DNA from: Gammaproteobacteria bacterium
GTDB lineage: Bacteria > Pseudomonadota > Gammaproteobacteria > Steroidobacterales > SZUA-146
Direction of reading: 5' to 3'
Length of the DNA: 6,675 nt
Assembly: GCA_013002925.1 (NCBI GenBank)
Contig: JABDLQ010000174.1
Span: forward strand, 1-6,675
Positions 6,515-6,675 of this stretch are shown here, piece by piece. The notes under the pieces are model-generated. The model searched no databases. It worked only from the letters and a program-made list of their open reading frames with translations, and was not told where the DNA came from. How positions within the stretch are numbered: the first letter of the stretch is position 1; the number at the start of each line of letters is the position of its first letter. Position numbers and translations under genes: made by a program.

Positions 6515-6675
6515 ATGTTGAGTCAGTGGGTCAAATTGTGTGCGTGTGCGGCGCTGCTGGCTGGAGCCGGGTGGCCGACCAGCAGCTATGCCGACAAACA
6601 GGATTACGAGCTGGCTGACCGCATCTATGAGAAGTTCAAGGAGCGCGAGGAAAAAGCGCGTGATGAGCAACAGAA
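6515..6675 (+). CDS. Exported charged protein, N-terminal 53 residues (cut by window edge)
   Basis: The frame starts at ATG 6515 and runs open to the right edge. Residues 1-26 form a Sec signal peptide: K7, a hydrophobic core LCACAALLAGAGW and a cleavage site after SYA (26). The mature part seen so far, DKQDYELADRIYEKFKEREEKARDEQQ in effect, is dense in Lys, Glu, Asp and Arg with heptad-like Tyr/Phe/Leu spacing, suggesting a soluble helix or coiled coil in the periplasm. C9 and C11 are inside the hydrophobic core and do not form a lipobox. The ribosome binding site and the 23-base spacing suggest co-transcription with the glycine-zipper gene. I do not recognise the family from this fragment, and name no function. 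Confidence 0.7.
   Translation, partial: MLSQWVKLCACAALLAGAGWPTSSYADKQDYELADRIYEKFKEREEKARDEQQ

Overview
The window looks like chromosomal DNA from a gammaproteobacterium. The grounds are a MazG that resembles the Escherichia coli protein along its whole length, a YcfJ-like glycine-zipper protein, and an RND / NodT-type efflux operon, all in moderately GC-rich DNA. The order or genus cannot be named from sequence alone. All recognisable genes are on the plus strand, coding density is very high, and there is no sign of insertion sequences, phage genes, CRISPR arrays, tRNA or rRNA.

Positions 1-4949 hold a tripartite efflux operon. It comprises the C-terminal end of a periplasmic adaptor (cut by the window's left edge), a complete 1048-residue RND inner-membrane permease, and a complete 508-residue NodT-family outer-membrane channel lipoprotein. 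The two junctions are both 4-base ATGA stop/start overlaps, so the three parts are probably translated in a coupled way and assemble into one pump spanning the envelope. Substrate cannot be read from the sequence. Two details stand out. The permease lacks most of the charged residues that form the AcrB proton relay. The channel ends in a histidine-containing pentapeptide repeat encoded by a 15-bp tandem repeat.

Positions 4991-5773 encode MazG, a nucleoside triphosphate pyrophosphohydrolase, separated from the pump by 41 bases that contain a possible -10 element. Near its 3' end is a run of seven A in the phase of a -1 slippery heptamer. The -1 frame stays open through the following 115-base gap and ends in an ATGA overlap with the next gene.

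Positions 5889-6675 carry an exported glycine-zipper protein of the YcfJ type and then, 23 bases downstream, the start of a second exported, highly charged protein cut by the right edge. Both have clear ribosome binding sites and probably share a transcript.

Most of the window is ordinary core-type gene content. I found no complete undescribed system. The items worth a second look are the histidine-repeat tail, the atypical permease relay, and the frameshift-prone end of mazG.
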